Of a DNA stretch of 64,000 nucleotides, positions 45,385-56,150 are shown piece after piece. Within the stretch, counting starts at the first letter, position 1; every line of letters begins with the position of its first letter. This DNA is from Eleusine coracana subsp. coracana (lineage: Eukaryota; Streptophyta; Magnoliopsida; Poales; Poaceae). Made by a program: the position numbers and the translations under genes. The stretch is from NCBI GenBank assembly GCA_032690845.1, contig CM064432.1, positions 62,060,071 through 62,124,070 on the forward strand, written 5' to 3'. The notes beneath the pieces are model-generated. The model was not told the DNA's origin, ran no database searches, and was given only the letters and a program-made list of their open reading frames with translations.

Positions 45385-46795
45385 CATGTTGACGTTGTGG
45401 GCTCGCCGGCGCCTATGCCTCGTCGCGCTGCTCGTGGTCGCTTGTGCGGTGACGAGGTCGTCCTTTTAACCTGTCATCCTCAGCATAGCACCAAGTACTA
45501 GTTCGCCATTGGGTTCGGTGACACGGTGAGGACGTTCTGGTTCTTCACGACGCCGTCCAAGCCGGGGCCTGATGATGTGCCCTTCAAGTTCGGCCTCATC
45601 ATAGCTAACCATTAACCAACCTGCTCCTTGTTGCATTCAGAATAAATGAATAATCATCTCTCTGTTCATCTTCATGGCCAAGAAACACGATGATTTTGTT
45701 ATATTTCAACTAAAAATAAAATAAATTTGGCACTCATATAGCAGTCACATGGCTTCGTCTAATCCTGTGCACTCTTTCCGTGTTTCTTGGTGTGAGTTCC
45801 AGCTCTGCTCTGCCATGTTGACCAGGGCAGGGCAGGCGGAACCATTGAATCGACCGTGCTGACGGAATGAATGAACTGAATTGAATTTGGATGGTGCAGG
45901 CGACCTGGGTCAGACGTTCGACTCGATCGAACATCACTCCGCCGGCCGCGTCCTGGAGGCGAAGACGGTCGAGGTCAAGAGATTTGGCCAGTGCGTGCGC
46001 GGTAGTGGTGACCTCGAGCGATCACTCCGCCGCCACGAAGCTCGAGGCGCCGGCGAGGTAGGATTCAACTAGGAGGCGCGGGGAAGCAATCGCCCAGGGC
46101 CGGGCGGGGTGGTCGGTATTTCATTTACCGACCAGGGCTTGGGTCACTTTGTACTGTTGGATCCATAGTGTGCGGCTAGGATGAGGCTTGACCGGGTTGG
46201 TTGATCAAGGAGCTGCGTGGGCCGACAGGCAGCTTAATTAACTCGGCCCATCAGTTCACGGCGGCGGCAGGCCCATCCCGACGAACAGCAGCGCCGCGCT
46301 GAGGCGCGGGGACATGGGCGGCGCGTACACGGTGGCCACGCCCCGCCGCGGTGATCGCCGAAGTTGTAGTACTGGTGGCCACTGCGGCTCGCCGGCGCCT
46401 GTGCCTCGCCGCGCTGCTCGTGGTCGCTTGTGGCGGCGACGAGGTCCGATGCCGGCGTGATGAGCGCGTGTACCGGCGGAAGCTAGAGGCTGATGTTGTG
46501 CTCGCCGGCCGGCCACGTGTCCAACGTGGCGTATGAGTATGAAATCGTCAACCGGCGAGGCCGCGCCTGTCAGGAACGCCAACGCGCCGGTGTACGTGAC
46601 CATCGGAGACGGCGGCCACAGCCGGGGTACTCGGCGTTCCGGGAGGCCAGCTTCGGGCACGCCACGTTCGAGACCAAGAACAGGACGCACGCCTACTACG
46701 CGTGGCACCGCAACCACCAAGGCGCCAAGGTCGTCGCCGCGACGGCGTCTCTGTGCCTCACCAACAGGTACAAGTGTACAACGACATGTATCATG
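45385..46795 (+). pseudogene. Purple acid phosphatase pseudogene, rearranged
   Basis: Recognisable pieces in order: a signal-peptide exon (ARRRLCLVALLVVACAV, about 45400-45460); FAIGFGDTVRTFWFFTTP and VPFKFGLI (45510-45600) after an in-frame stop; an intron with acceptor at about 45898; GDLGQTFDS (45899-45925); then module B; a second signal-peptide copy (RRRLCLAALLVVACGGDEV, 46385 on); and the C-terminal block VSNVAYEYEIVN, APVYVTIGDGGH, YSAFREASFGHATFE, KNRTHAYYAWHRN (46515-46780) in shifting frames. Plant purple acid phosphatases are binuclear-metal enzymes that release phosphate; here most metal-ligand motifs (GDLG-D retained in part, GNHE and the central region absent) are lost. Two N-terminal copies imply a duplication before decay. 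Confidence 0.8.
45941..46255 (+). repeat. Promoter-like module, copy B, inside the phosphatase pseudogene
   Basis: GCCGGCCGCGTCCTGGA, CCTCGAGCGATCAC, CGCCGCCACGAAGCT, CCAGGGCCGGGCGGGGT, the perfect inverted repeat at 46111-46133, GTGCGGCTAGGATG, GACCGGGTTG, GTGGGCCGACAGGC and GCTTAATTAACT follow the same order as copy A. It separates the GDLGQTFDS piece from the second signal-peptide copy. Confidence 0.8.
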
Positions 46796-47886
46796 CATCC
46801 ATGAATGACTAGTGCGTATAACATTTTTCTTGTGACTATTTGTTATCAATCATCACTAGTAGGCTAGTCAAAATATATCAGTTGTTAGTGACTTTGTGTT
46901 CTTCATCAGGATCGAATCATGTCCGCCTCGTTTTCAATTCAAGTTGCTCTCCTCTCTACCCAAGTTTAGACGGAGACAAGTTTTAGTCCCTACCCGTGAG
47001 CCGTGACAAAAGGAGACGGAGACAAGTTGTTTCTCCAATTTTTTATTGCTTCAAAACGCTTCGTAATTATTCTCTCATCATCTAGACGTTTCAATATCAT
47101 CAAATCAAAATCATTCAAGTCATCAGCCATATATCACTAGTTTAATGCCCAGAAATTGCTTTGATCTTTTCTTTAGCATAAATTGTAGTGAGTGAAATTA
47201 TTGTTCTTCTATTTTGAATGAAGTAAATCCTATTTTGTAACCAATAATCATGTCAATTCATATTCATCAGTATGTGGATCCATATGCCAAGACTTCTTCT
47301 TCAATGCTATAGGTACAACTCAATCGTCCAACCAATGTCTAGCCAAGACACATACAATATTTTTGATACCACATGCTAATATAATTTTATATTGGTTGGA
47401 CAATCGTCCAACTGAAATGATTTATTCTCTATCTCCATGAATGACTACAACCCATCAGACATATCGGTTCCGGATAATGCTTGCCCTGCCCTTGCAAACG
47501 GTGTGGCAATCATAGACGTGATGAGTAATGAACAATAATACAATACTCCACACTACTTGCTGATACGTTCCTTGATAACCCATCATAGCTGCATCTTCAA
47601 TAATATAGTACGTAGATCGCTTTCCATATGCTCGTCCGTTGCTACAACGTTCTGTCTTAGTTTGCTATGCATCGATCTCATTTCTTGAAAGCTTTAAAAT
47701 TACAATCGCTTTTCCTATCCTCTCATGGCATTCCAATTCGGACTTGTCTTGCTTGAATATTTTCATTTGTCTTTGTGCTATTCATTTCGGTATGGAATGG
47801 TATCGTTTTCTTGAAAATAGAGACCAATGTTTGCTACTTGCGCCACCATCTAAACCGCCAAAAGATCATCTAAAATGGGTAACTTA

Positions 47887-47957
47887 AAAAGCCTTGTCCA
47901 ACTTCTTAATACGAAGATGCGCAGCTTTTCTGGGAGAAAAAGAAAATCCTTGTCCAA
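47887..47957 (+). mobile_element. Ultra-short LINE 3' end (41 nt) with 15-nt direct repeats
   Basis: AAAAGCCTTGTCCAA (47887-47901) and AAAATCCTTGTCCAA (47943-47957) flank 41 nt containing GATGCGCAGCTTTTCTGGG and GAGAAAAAG. ATGCGCAGCT...CTG...GAGAAAAA is the sort of 3' end carried by many grass LINEs (from memory of such elements), which supports reading the other micro-insertions as LINE tails. Confidence 0.7.
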
Positions 47958-49200
47958 GCTGGAGCCCAAAGCTACATTACTGAAACAACAACCAGTCGCA
48001 TATGTAGAGAAGAAAAGTTGAAACCGCTGCAATGTATTTGCGATAAAATAAATCACCGATGGATCGAGAGTTTGAGCATGGATGGATGGTATCTTGTGAT
48101 AATAGTATATGCTATCTGCAATCTGTCAGCCTCGAAGTTGTAGATGGATGCACCCCTTTCCCTGCCATGCCATGCCATCTGAATATCTCATCTCTCTCCA
48201 TCATGCTTATGCCGACCAAATCTGTGTCAGATTCTTGAGATCGCACGCTATGTGCCACCGGCTATGCATGGACTGAATCTGCTCTGTTCAAAAGCACAGA
48301 GAAATCCGTCGAGAGATGGACTCACCGAATTGACCAACTACTTTACCAATCAGATGTGCTCATGCATGCATCATCCTGGAGACAGATCAGTTCAACTTGC
48401 ATCATGTACTATCTACAGTCTCATGGCACACGTACGGAAGGATAGTCTCAAATAAAAAGAAGCTGCCGGTGACTGATATGTTCGGTTCCTCTCCACTCCA
48501 CTTGCTTTGCCATACAATATATACGTCATGCAGGCAAAGTAAAAAAAAAAGATCTACGAGATCGTCAATGTACAGGAATTGTAGCATGTGACTTTGAGCA
48601 TCTCCTACTGTGCAGCCGTGATGATCTCGGATTCCTTACAGGCATGCCTCTCCTCTGCTCTGGTATAGCCGAACATCATCCATGCCCGGTACAAACGCTA
48701 TGCCGCAGGAGGCTGATTGACAACAGGATCTATATAGTCACCTAGTGATAAATTCCACCGCAGACTTAGCACTGTACTTTGATAAAAAAAATATCATACT
48801 GCATCATTGTTACAGACTTAGCCACCACCTAGCGCTGTACTTTGATAGAAGAACATGAATTTGGTCCTAGACTCTTGTCAACAACAAGCTTTGCCCGTGC
48901 CTTGCTCAAATTCTACGATACCAACAGCAGGCTAATCTTCCCAGCTAGCTACACTTTATATCATACTGTATCATTGTTATAGACCCCCCACGTCGACCTT
49001 TATATGCATATCTAAGGAGCTTTTGTAGACTTTGATCAAGCCCTTTTGGCGACCATGGTTAACACAACAACTTTTCATATGCATATATCAACGGAAAGCA
49101 TCATTTGTACTCCGCGTTGTATATTTTGTACCACCAAATTTCACAATTGCAATGGATCATTGCCACCCTATATATTCTAGCAACCCCACATTGTATACCC

Positions 49201-49246
49201 AACACATTCAAACTTTTTTTTTTATAAGGAACACATCCAAACTTTG
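49201..49246 (-). mobile_element. Micro-insertion (14 nt) with 16-nt direct repeats
   Basis: AACACATTCAAACTTT (49201-49216) and AACACATCCAAACTTT (49231-49246) flank 14 nt that on the minus strand read CCTTATAAAAAAAA. Confidence 0.65.
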
Positions 49247-49880
49247 ACGCCCCCACCCACCTGAATGCCGCTTGCATTGATCGAGTCCGATCCTTTGGTG
49301 AAGACGACTGACCAGTACATGTCTATAGCATAGCACTGCAGGCATAGGCATAGCCGCATAGGCCTTTCTTATCATGAAGGGACAGCCACCTCCACACACA
49401 TGAAGCAGACCATACGGTCGGCAGGTGATGAAGAGATCCAATAAAGGTATCGCTTTACGGTGAGACCTTGTTTCTACCCTTTGTTGCAAGGGTTGCAGAC
49501 AGGCGCGGACAGTTGGGAGTGGGCTACTTCTATACGGCATTCCAAAATTTTCAATGCATGCAGAAGTGACCTAGTGTACATGCTCCGGTCCTGCGTCAAG
49601 GTCATGCTCATGCACGCGTCCACACAGCTTCTGTCCGAGCAATATATTCAGACATCTACAAAGCATGTCAGAAAAGAAAAACATTATTCATACCTGTTGC
49701 CTGCCATGAATATTCAAACACATCAGTCGATCCGGCAATTATTCTAGCATGGATGTGAGTACGGTACAGCAGCCTACTCGCTCTAAGATCCTTGCCTAGT
49801 CTACTGAACTGTTCTGATCGGAACCTATTGGGCCATGCTTTGGTGGTATACTACACGTAGCGCATGTATCTGCCTCACAA

Positions 49881-49924
49881 ACAAATCATAAATATCATTG
49901 TTCGAAAAACACATCATAAATATC
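49881..49924 (+). mobile_element. Micro-insertion (12 nt) with 16-nt direct repeats
   Basis: ACAAATCATAAATATC (49881-49896) and ACACATCATAAATATC (49909-49924) flank ATTGTTCGAAAA. Confidence 0.65.
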
Positions 49925-51479
49925 TTGTGGCAAAAGAGTCATGCATATACAAAAGTATGATCTCCTTTCACATAATGATATGACAGAAGAAACATTGTTA
50001 ATGTCCACGATACTATAATGATATGTATAGAGTAGTAGTAGCTATCTAGGGGTATGATATAATTTATAAAAATGTGGAGACATCATACGTGGGTGCTATA
50101 GTTGATTATTTTGCCATGAAATATATTCATTCTATATATGGCTGAGAAAGTGACATATGGTGTACACAAGGCAAATACAATATTCTCGATCGCAATCTCA
50201 CATCTCCCTATACAACTGTCAAACAACACTCACTTCAGTATACGTCACACCATATGCAGTCAATCAAGCCGAACTACCTTTACAATTCACATCGATATAG
50301 ATTGATGTCCGCGCATGGCTTTTACGGTACTCCAACTGGATGCCGCGCGCGCATATATGCATGGCGTCATCAAAAGATTACGCGTGGTACGCAGCGAGAT
50401 ACTCGCAGAGATATGAAGATGAGCCGCGTAGCCATATGCCCAGTAATTTTGTCTGCAATGGAGATGTCCATAAATATGATACACATTAGCTATATATCTA
50501 GAAGCCCAAACGTAAACATCTCTTACGCATTAGCTAGGAAAGCCTGGAAAAAACTTGTCCAGATAGGGGTAATGGAAGCTATATATAGCATGCTTTGCAA
50601 ACATAAGTTTTTTTTTATTACTAAACATAACTACATAAGGTTGAATAACTATATAAACTGAACTCCCATTTTTCATGCCAGCTGCGACTTGGCTCGAATA
50701 CAGCTACAGCTAGCTTGAACTTGACCTCATCGTGCATGAAAAAGGCACCACGGAGCTGCATAATTTGATGGTACGTTCCGTATCCGTTCTTGACTAGCTA
50801 GAGTAGAGCCTCTTGGATTCTCTTATTGATCTCTTGTAACCATCACCCACACATGCATAGCTCCATCAACGGCTCATCAGAACACAGAGAAATTCTAACT
50901 CGCAAGCAAGTAGCCCGTCCAACGACACGAACTGCAGATATGATGCTCAACTGTGCGTATATTTGCTGGTGCTGCTGTACAAGAAAGTACGATGCGTGCG
51001 CATGCGCTCTGTTGCATATGGGATAACCGACCAACGACACTACTGTGTTAGTAATCAGCAATCGATCGATTTGCATATAGTTAATTAGATTCTGATCTGA
51101 TATGGCGACTGGTGAGCATATATACAGCCACGGTGTACGTATGATAAGGTATAAATATCATTGTACTTTCCTCGCCATACAGATGATCTAGTAAGCTTAT
51201 TCTTCAGTATTCAAGAATCAGCATAAGATTAGTAATTAACTAGCACTACAAAACTCTAATATTTAAAGGCAGAAATCAGTCTCGATCATCAAGTACGTAG
51301 CAAAACATCAGATGGATGGGCATTTAATACTTGTGACCTTAAGATCGGCCGACATGAGAAAAGCCAAAGCAAGACGTCGTCAGATGGATGAAGACATGGA
51401 GCCTGCCAGTTACTCTACTCTACTTACTACTACCTCGCTCACTCACTCATATATACTACTACATCATCATCTCCCCCTT

Positions 51480-51487
51480 TATATATA
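51480..51487 (+). promoter_or_regulatory. Probable TATA box of the zinc-finger gene
   Basis: TATATATA preceded by CTCCCCCTT, about 110 nt before the ATG at 51589. Confidence 0.5.
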
Positions 51488-51588
51488 CCGCGCCGCGCAT
51501 CCTCCTAGAAGCACAAGCTCATCAAGCAGTAAGCAGCACCTCGCTCGTCATCACTTGTTAGCTCACCCGCCACCAAGAAATACAATTC

Positions 51589-52014
51589 ATGGAGAAGCAG
51601 CTTGCCAACGACGTCAACCTGGACCTGCGCCTCATCCACTCCGCTGGCACTGGCAGGCGCCGCCACCTGTCGCCAGGCGCCATCGTCGTCGACGGCGAGC
51701 CGGACCGCACCTTCTCGTGCACCTACTGCCAGCGCAAGTTCTACAGCTCGCAGGCGCTGGGCGGCCACCAGAACGCGCACAAGCTCGAGCGCAGCCTCGC
51801 CAAGCGCAGCCGCGAGCTCTCCGCCATCTCCTCTGCCTCCGTGGCGCCCGCGTCACCCTCCTCCGAGCTCGGCAGCTGGTTCCCGGCGGCGGCACACACA
51901 GGCAATCAGGCAGCGGCGGCTGCCGTCGTCAGCTGGATCGCCGACGGCGGGCGGCGGTACGCGTACCGCGCGGCCGGCGATGTCGAGGACATCGACCTAT
52001 CGCTCAAGCTGTAA
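51589..52014 (+). CDS. Single C2H2 zinc-finger protein with C-terminal EAR repression motif
   Basis: Single exon, 141 aa. One plant-type zinc finger at about residues 43-63: C-x2-C-x12-H-x3-H with the QALGGH signature (FSCTYCQRKFYSSQALGGHQ). A leucine-rich VNLDLRL near the N terminus and DLSLKL at the very end (LxLxL) are EAR-type motifs that recruit TOPLESS-class co-repressors, so the product is most likely a nuclear transcriptional repressor of the KNUCKLES / LATE FLOWERING / ZFP-like group. Members of this group act in shoot, trichome or floral development; the exact orthologue cannot be told. A basic stretch after the finger (KLERSLAKRSREL) may serve nuclear import. The neighbourhood is gene-poor with a long upstream region, as is usual for developmental regulators. 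Confidence 0.9.
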   Translation: MEKQLANDVNLDLRLIHSAGTGRRRHLSPGAIVVDGEPDRTFSCTYCQRKFYSSQALGGHQNAHKLERSLAKRSRELSAISSASVAPASPSSELGSWFPAAAHTGNQAAAAAVVSWIADGGRRYAYRAAGDVEDIDLSLKL

Positions 52015-52965
52015 ACGCAAAAAGCTAATTAAGGCGACCTCTACCCCCGTCAATGCATGGAATACGTATGACTGCGTACATGTTGATGTCATGGGTCATG
52101 AACAAGGCGCGCAAGTCATCGCAAGCATCCTTGCATAATTGTGAATTTCGCTTCAGTTCCGATCGATCCACCAGCTATTTTAATTGTCTAGTTAATAATA
52201 ATCAGTTCTACTAGTAGTACAGTAGTAACTTAGTTTAATTGCATATCAGCTTGCAGCTAGGTCATGTCCGTGTTGCGCAGTGTTAATGTGTTATATCTAC
52301 ACACATGAGCTGACGCATGCAAGAAAGGCAAAAGAACAGCAGTGTTATTGTTTCTTAATTTCGATCAGCATACTGTAATGTTATTGCCTAACTGGTTGTT
52401 GACTCTGTTTTACAAGATGGATTCCTCTTGCCAATCCTGCTTATACTTCGGTGCTTAAAGTATTGTCTACTCGCCTGCTTGTAATTTTGTGTTTCTTTGA
52501 TGGTATTTCCGAACATGAGTAGGCAAGCCGCAATTCATGAAAGAGCCAAAAGCTTGATTTTGCCGTGTAAGACACTTAGACTGAGTTTGATGACAAGTAG
52601 TTATGATCACGACAATTGACAAGTAAATAAGCTAGCTTGCTCTCCTAAATTGTGAAGCAAGAGAAGTAGCACTCACATGCGAGTGATGTTGCATCGCAAT
52701 TTTGGGGAAATAAAGATGCTAATACCACATCGCACGCGCATCATTTTGGGGAATAAGATACAAATAAGATCATACTAATTAGAGTAAACAATGCAAGACT
52801 AATTTGAGTTTGCATGTCATTCTTGCTTTTTTTGAGCAAAAAAACAGGGTTATCTCGTTTCATAATTTACTAATATCATACACGATGAAAACAAACATCT
52901 GCCTTCCACAGTCCTATACTCTTTAGTATAGAAAGTACACACGTCCATACGTAACAGGAAGAAAA

Positions 52966-53015
52966 ACAGCATAATGCAGGTGTTTTTTTTTTCTGGAGAC
53001 AGCATAATGCAGATG
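52966..53015 (-). mobile_element. Micro-insertion (16 nt) with 17-nt direct repeats
   Basis: ACAGCATAATGCAGGTG (52966-52982) and ACAGCATAATGCAGATG (52999-53015) flank 16 nt that on the minus strand read CTCCAG followed by ten A. Confidence 0.7.
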
Positions 53016-53449
53016 TTAACTGACCTGATGGGATGCTTTCGTCTGCATCTGCATGTGATGGTATCTATTGCCATGACATTTCAAACAGATCAATCAATAT
53101 GCTGCTTGCTGCCACAAGATCTATCTATCGATATACGCCCGTGCAGCATGCATGTTCAGAGACTGTACTTCCTGCTCCAATCAACGCCTAGCTATTTCAA
53201 ACATACACTTCTCATATGTACTTTACATTCTTATGTCCTTTGTTGCGGGTAACGTAATTTATTTAGAACATCCATGTGATTAGCATCCACTACCCTGTGC
53301 ATGGCAGCATGGGTAGCTATAATATCATTTTTTTTCCTCTGCTTTTATGTTACAATTGAAGATCAATTGGTTCCCCTGCCCCACGCCATTCCAGTACTAT
53401 CCTCTGATCTGAGTGCAAAGATATGCCTATATCATGTTATCTGTGCATC

Positions 53450-53491
53450 ATGTATGCACAACAGTTTCAAAAAAAAAATGTATGCACAACA
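53450..53491 (+). mobile_element. Micro-insertion (14 nt) with 14-nt perfect direct repeats
   Basis: ATGTATGCACAACA at 53450-53463 and 53478-53491 flank GTTTC plus nine A. The duplication is perfect, so this may be one of the youngest of the set. Confidence 0.7.
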
Positions 53492-53592
53492 TGTATGCAA
53501 TAATGTGTGCAATTAATACGAGTCCTAATATTTTTTTTGCCATAAAAGTAAAGGATTTTCCTTTTTTTGAAGTCTAATGTCAATGGGTGACA

Positions 53593-53634
53593 AGATACAG
53601 TTCATATTACCGTAAAAAAAGGATACAGAACATA
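53593..53634 (+). mobile_element. Micro-insertion (14 nt) with degraded direct repeats
   Basis: AGATACAGTTCATA and GGATACAGAACATA flank TTACCGTAAAAAAA. Three mismatches in 14, so older or less certain than the others. Confidence 0.45.
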
Positions 53635-54500
53635 ATAATATTTGATGGTTTTATAGATATACCAGAAAAGTTTTCTTGCGTTGAGACACGAAAACAAAAC
53701 ACCAATCGAAGAGGCAGACCTGATATGATCTTACTCAAAAGCAGGTAGCTAATCATCATCTCGATCGCCTACATCTTCCTGTTGAACAATAACCTAACAC
53801 GCAGGCCATCTCGCTTTAACAAGGCACACACTGACACACAATGAGAGAAATGACAATGCCATGCATGCCCTTCTAACTAAAGTAACGTGTCCCTTTGAAA
53901 TGAAAAGCTAGGCCAACTGACTATTTGTCACCAATTAGAAGCATATATATAAAAGTGACTTGCTAATTTTCAGCTTAATGAAAGTTTGGACAACTTTCAA
54001 TCACCGCTTTGAGTCATCAGATCTAGATTCATCAATTTATAATGATTATACAAATAATCTTACAAAAGAAAAATCAAACACAAAGTAACAAACTATTAAC
54101 TAAAAGCTTTCAGTCAATCGAAGGCTAGGAAATATGTATATATAATATATAGAGAGAAAGCTCGACGTGCAAGCATGCATGCTAAGCACCAGGAATCCCC
54201 AAATAACATGCATCGGCCACAAGCAAAAAAATTTTTTTTTACAGTAAGTGGAATGTCCACTAGAGAGCTATAGCATTTCTAGCTCTCTTCTTCTAAAGGG
54301 ACACAAACAGTGGCACACTAGAGCTTGATGCCTGCGGCTATCGATCTACTTGCACTTCTACTTGTGTGCAGCCTCGTGGACCCACAGATATCTAAGGATC
54401 ACATTGTGTTGCTGTCGTTTCAGGCAAAAGGATAAACTGATGGGACACTCATTTGTCTTGACCGGCTTATCTTATCACAAGAGTTCACAACATGATACGT

Positions 54501-54821
54501 GCCGTAGCACATGAGACATGACATTACAGCTGTTAAAAAGAATCAGGTAAAACAAACAGATTTCTTGCTAATTTCTCAAGAGGTGAGTCAGTGACCCTTT
54601 ATATATACTTGAATCATTGCCTGTTTACTCTAGGGCTAACACATAAACCACTTCAGTAAGCTGGCTCGCCGTAGCACATGACATTACAGCGGTTAAAAAG
54701 AATCAGGTAGAAACAACAGATTTCTTGCCAATTTCTCAAGAGATGGCCCTTTATATATATACTTGAATCATTGCTTGTTTACTCTAGGGCTAACACATAA
54801 ACCACTTCACTAAGCTGGCTC
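54501..54821 (+). repeat. Tandem duplication of about 160 bp
   Basis: Unit 1 (54501-54667) and unit 2 (54668-54821) both start GCCGTAGCACATGA and end AAGCTGGCTC, with GATTTCTTGC.AATTTCTCAAGAG, CTTGAATCATTGC.TGTTT and ACTCTAGGGCTAACACATAA between. Unit 2 is 13 bp shorter. Confidence 0.95.
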
Positions 54822-55338
54822 ACTCCAGGGAGCCTTTCAAGGTGATAGTGAGTCATGATTTTGTTTCTTCTCATGACCTTGCCAGTTAGGTTCGAAAGTG
54901 ATTTAACCTTTAAGCTCTCAAGAAGCGTGCATCCTTTGGTTAGTTCATGTTATAAGCTATAAGAACACTACATTATATCAAAACTGGACTAAGATATTTC
55001 ATCGTCTGAGAAAGAAGACAAGATTCAGGCTGTGAAACAGCAGCACACGTCAACTGGTGAATCACAGGATGCTGCATGGCATTGGTCTTTATGAAAAGGA
55101 TATTACATCATAGCGGCAAAAAGGACTTGTCAAATGGGCAAGGAGGGCAGTTGAGCTGAAGCAAGATGAAGACCTGGAAGAGCATGAGATGAATTGATCC
55201 TATGCCTTGCGTCATGATAGTTGTTATGTAGGTAGAAACAGGGACAAGATGACAGATAGCTGCTGACTAAGAGACGTGATGTAACTACTCAAAAACTTGA
55301 TTTGGCAGCTAAGCTAGGGAGGCTATCTCCTTGTTTTA

Positions 55339-55414
55339 AGACTGAAGAGTGAAAGATGCTATAAAAAAAAGAGTGAAGAGTGAAAGCTCATTCTTTACCA
55401 AAAGAAGAGTGAAA
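55339..55414 (+). mobile_element. Two consecutive micro-insertions sharing one target sequence
   Basis: AGACTGAAGAGTGAAAG (55339-55355) and AGAGTGAAGAGTGAAAG (55370-55386) flank ATGCTATAAAAAAA. Directly after, GAAGAGTGAAA recurs at 55404-55414 behind a 17-nt segment ending TTTACCAAAA. The site seems to have been hit twice. Confidence 0.6.
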
Positions 55415-56150
55415 ACGCCTTGACATTATGACATGTTTAAGCTCTTTATTGCTAGGAGTCCAATGCCCTTTCTTTTGAGCATGATCAATCTCTTCCAAGT
55501 CTTCCATGGAGTTTGTCAGGACTATCGACGAGTCATTTTTTTTCCCTAACTTAGCTAAACCCCTTCAAGCTTAATCTCTGATGCGCAGCGAATCACTAGT
55601 ATTTCTGAAAGGTAACGGACAACAACAGCCTTTGCATGACATATACAAATTGCAAAAGTGCTGATGTATGTGTTCTTATTCGAGAGGCGTGCTGAGAAAC
55701 CTTTAGATGTACCTAACATTGAGAACTACCAAAGCATCTCTGGAGCAACTGGCATGGGTGTGGATCAGTCTCAGCAAAAAGGTAATCATCTACCGTGAAA
55801 TGAAACGATGCCAGGCAACACTGATCCACTAATAGATTCTGTAGTCTCTCGTTTAGAACACATATTGCAAATATAAACTGAGTCGGAAAGAACCATGCCT
55901 CTTATTAGATAGAATTTGGAAGAATAACTAGTAATTACTCATTTACAGGAGGAGTTAATAAAACATACTTTTGAAGACTATGCCTTCTTTGCCAGTCATT
56001 CCTGGACAACACAAAGTAGCCTATCACCCTGAAATCAATATATGTACACTGTGAGGTGTTGAGAGTAAAATAGGATGATCAAATAGAAATCACAAAAAGA
56101 AAATGTAAACCAAGTGACTTGTGCAAGTACATGGGAAATTCTGGGCACTC

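Larger units (their letters stand above)
46796..51588. other. Long gene-free spacer
   Basis: AT-rich with no supported gene. Contains short LINE-tail-type insertions (47887-47957, 49201-49246, 49881-49924) and local repeats near 48760-48990 (CTGTACTTTGATA twice, TATCATACTG.ATCATTGTTA twice). 51200-51588 is probably the promoter and leader of the zinc-finger gene. Confidence 0.5.
52015..56150. other. Long spacer with micro-insertions and a tandem duplication
   Basis: No gene supported. Contains micro-insertions at 52966-53015, 53450-53491, 53593-53634 and 55339-55414, and a tandem duplication at 54501-54821. The right end (about 55900-56150) is probably 3' UTR of the minus-strand MPS1 gene. 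Confidence 0.5.

Noticed and set aside
51312..52028. 238-codon frame overlapping the zinc-finger gene
   Set aside because: It is in another frame than the finger and EAR motifs and crosses the TATA box and leader.
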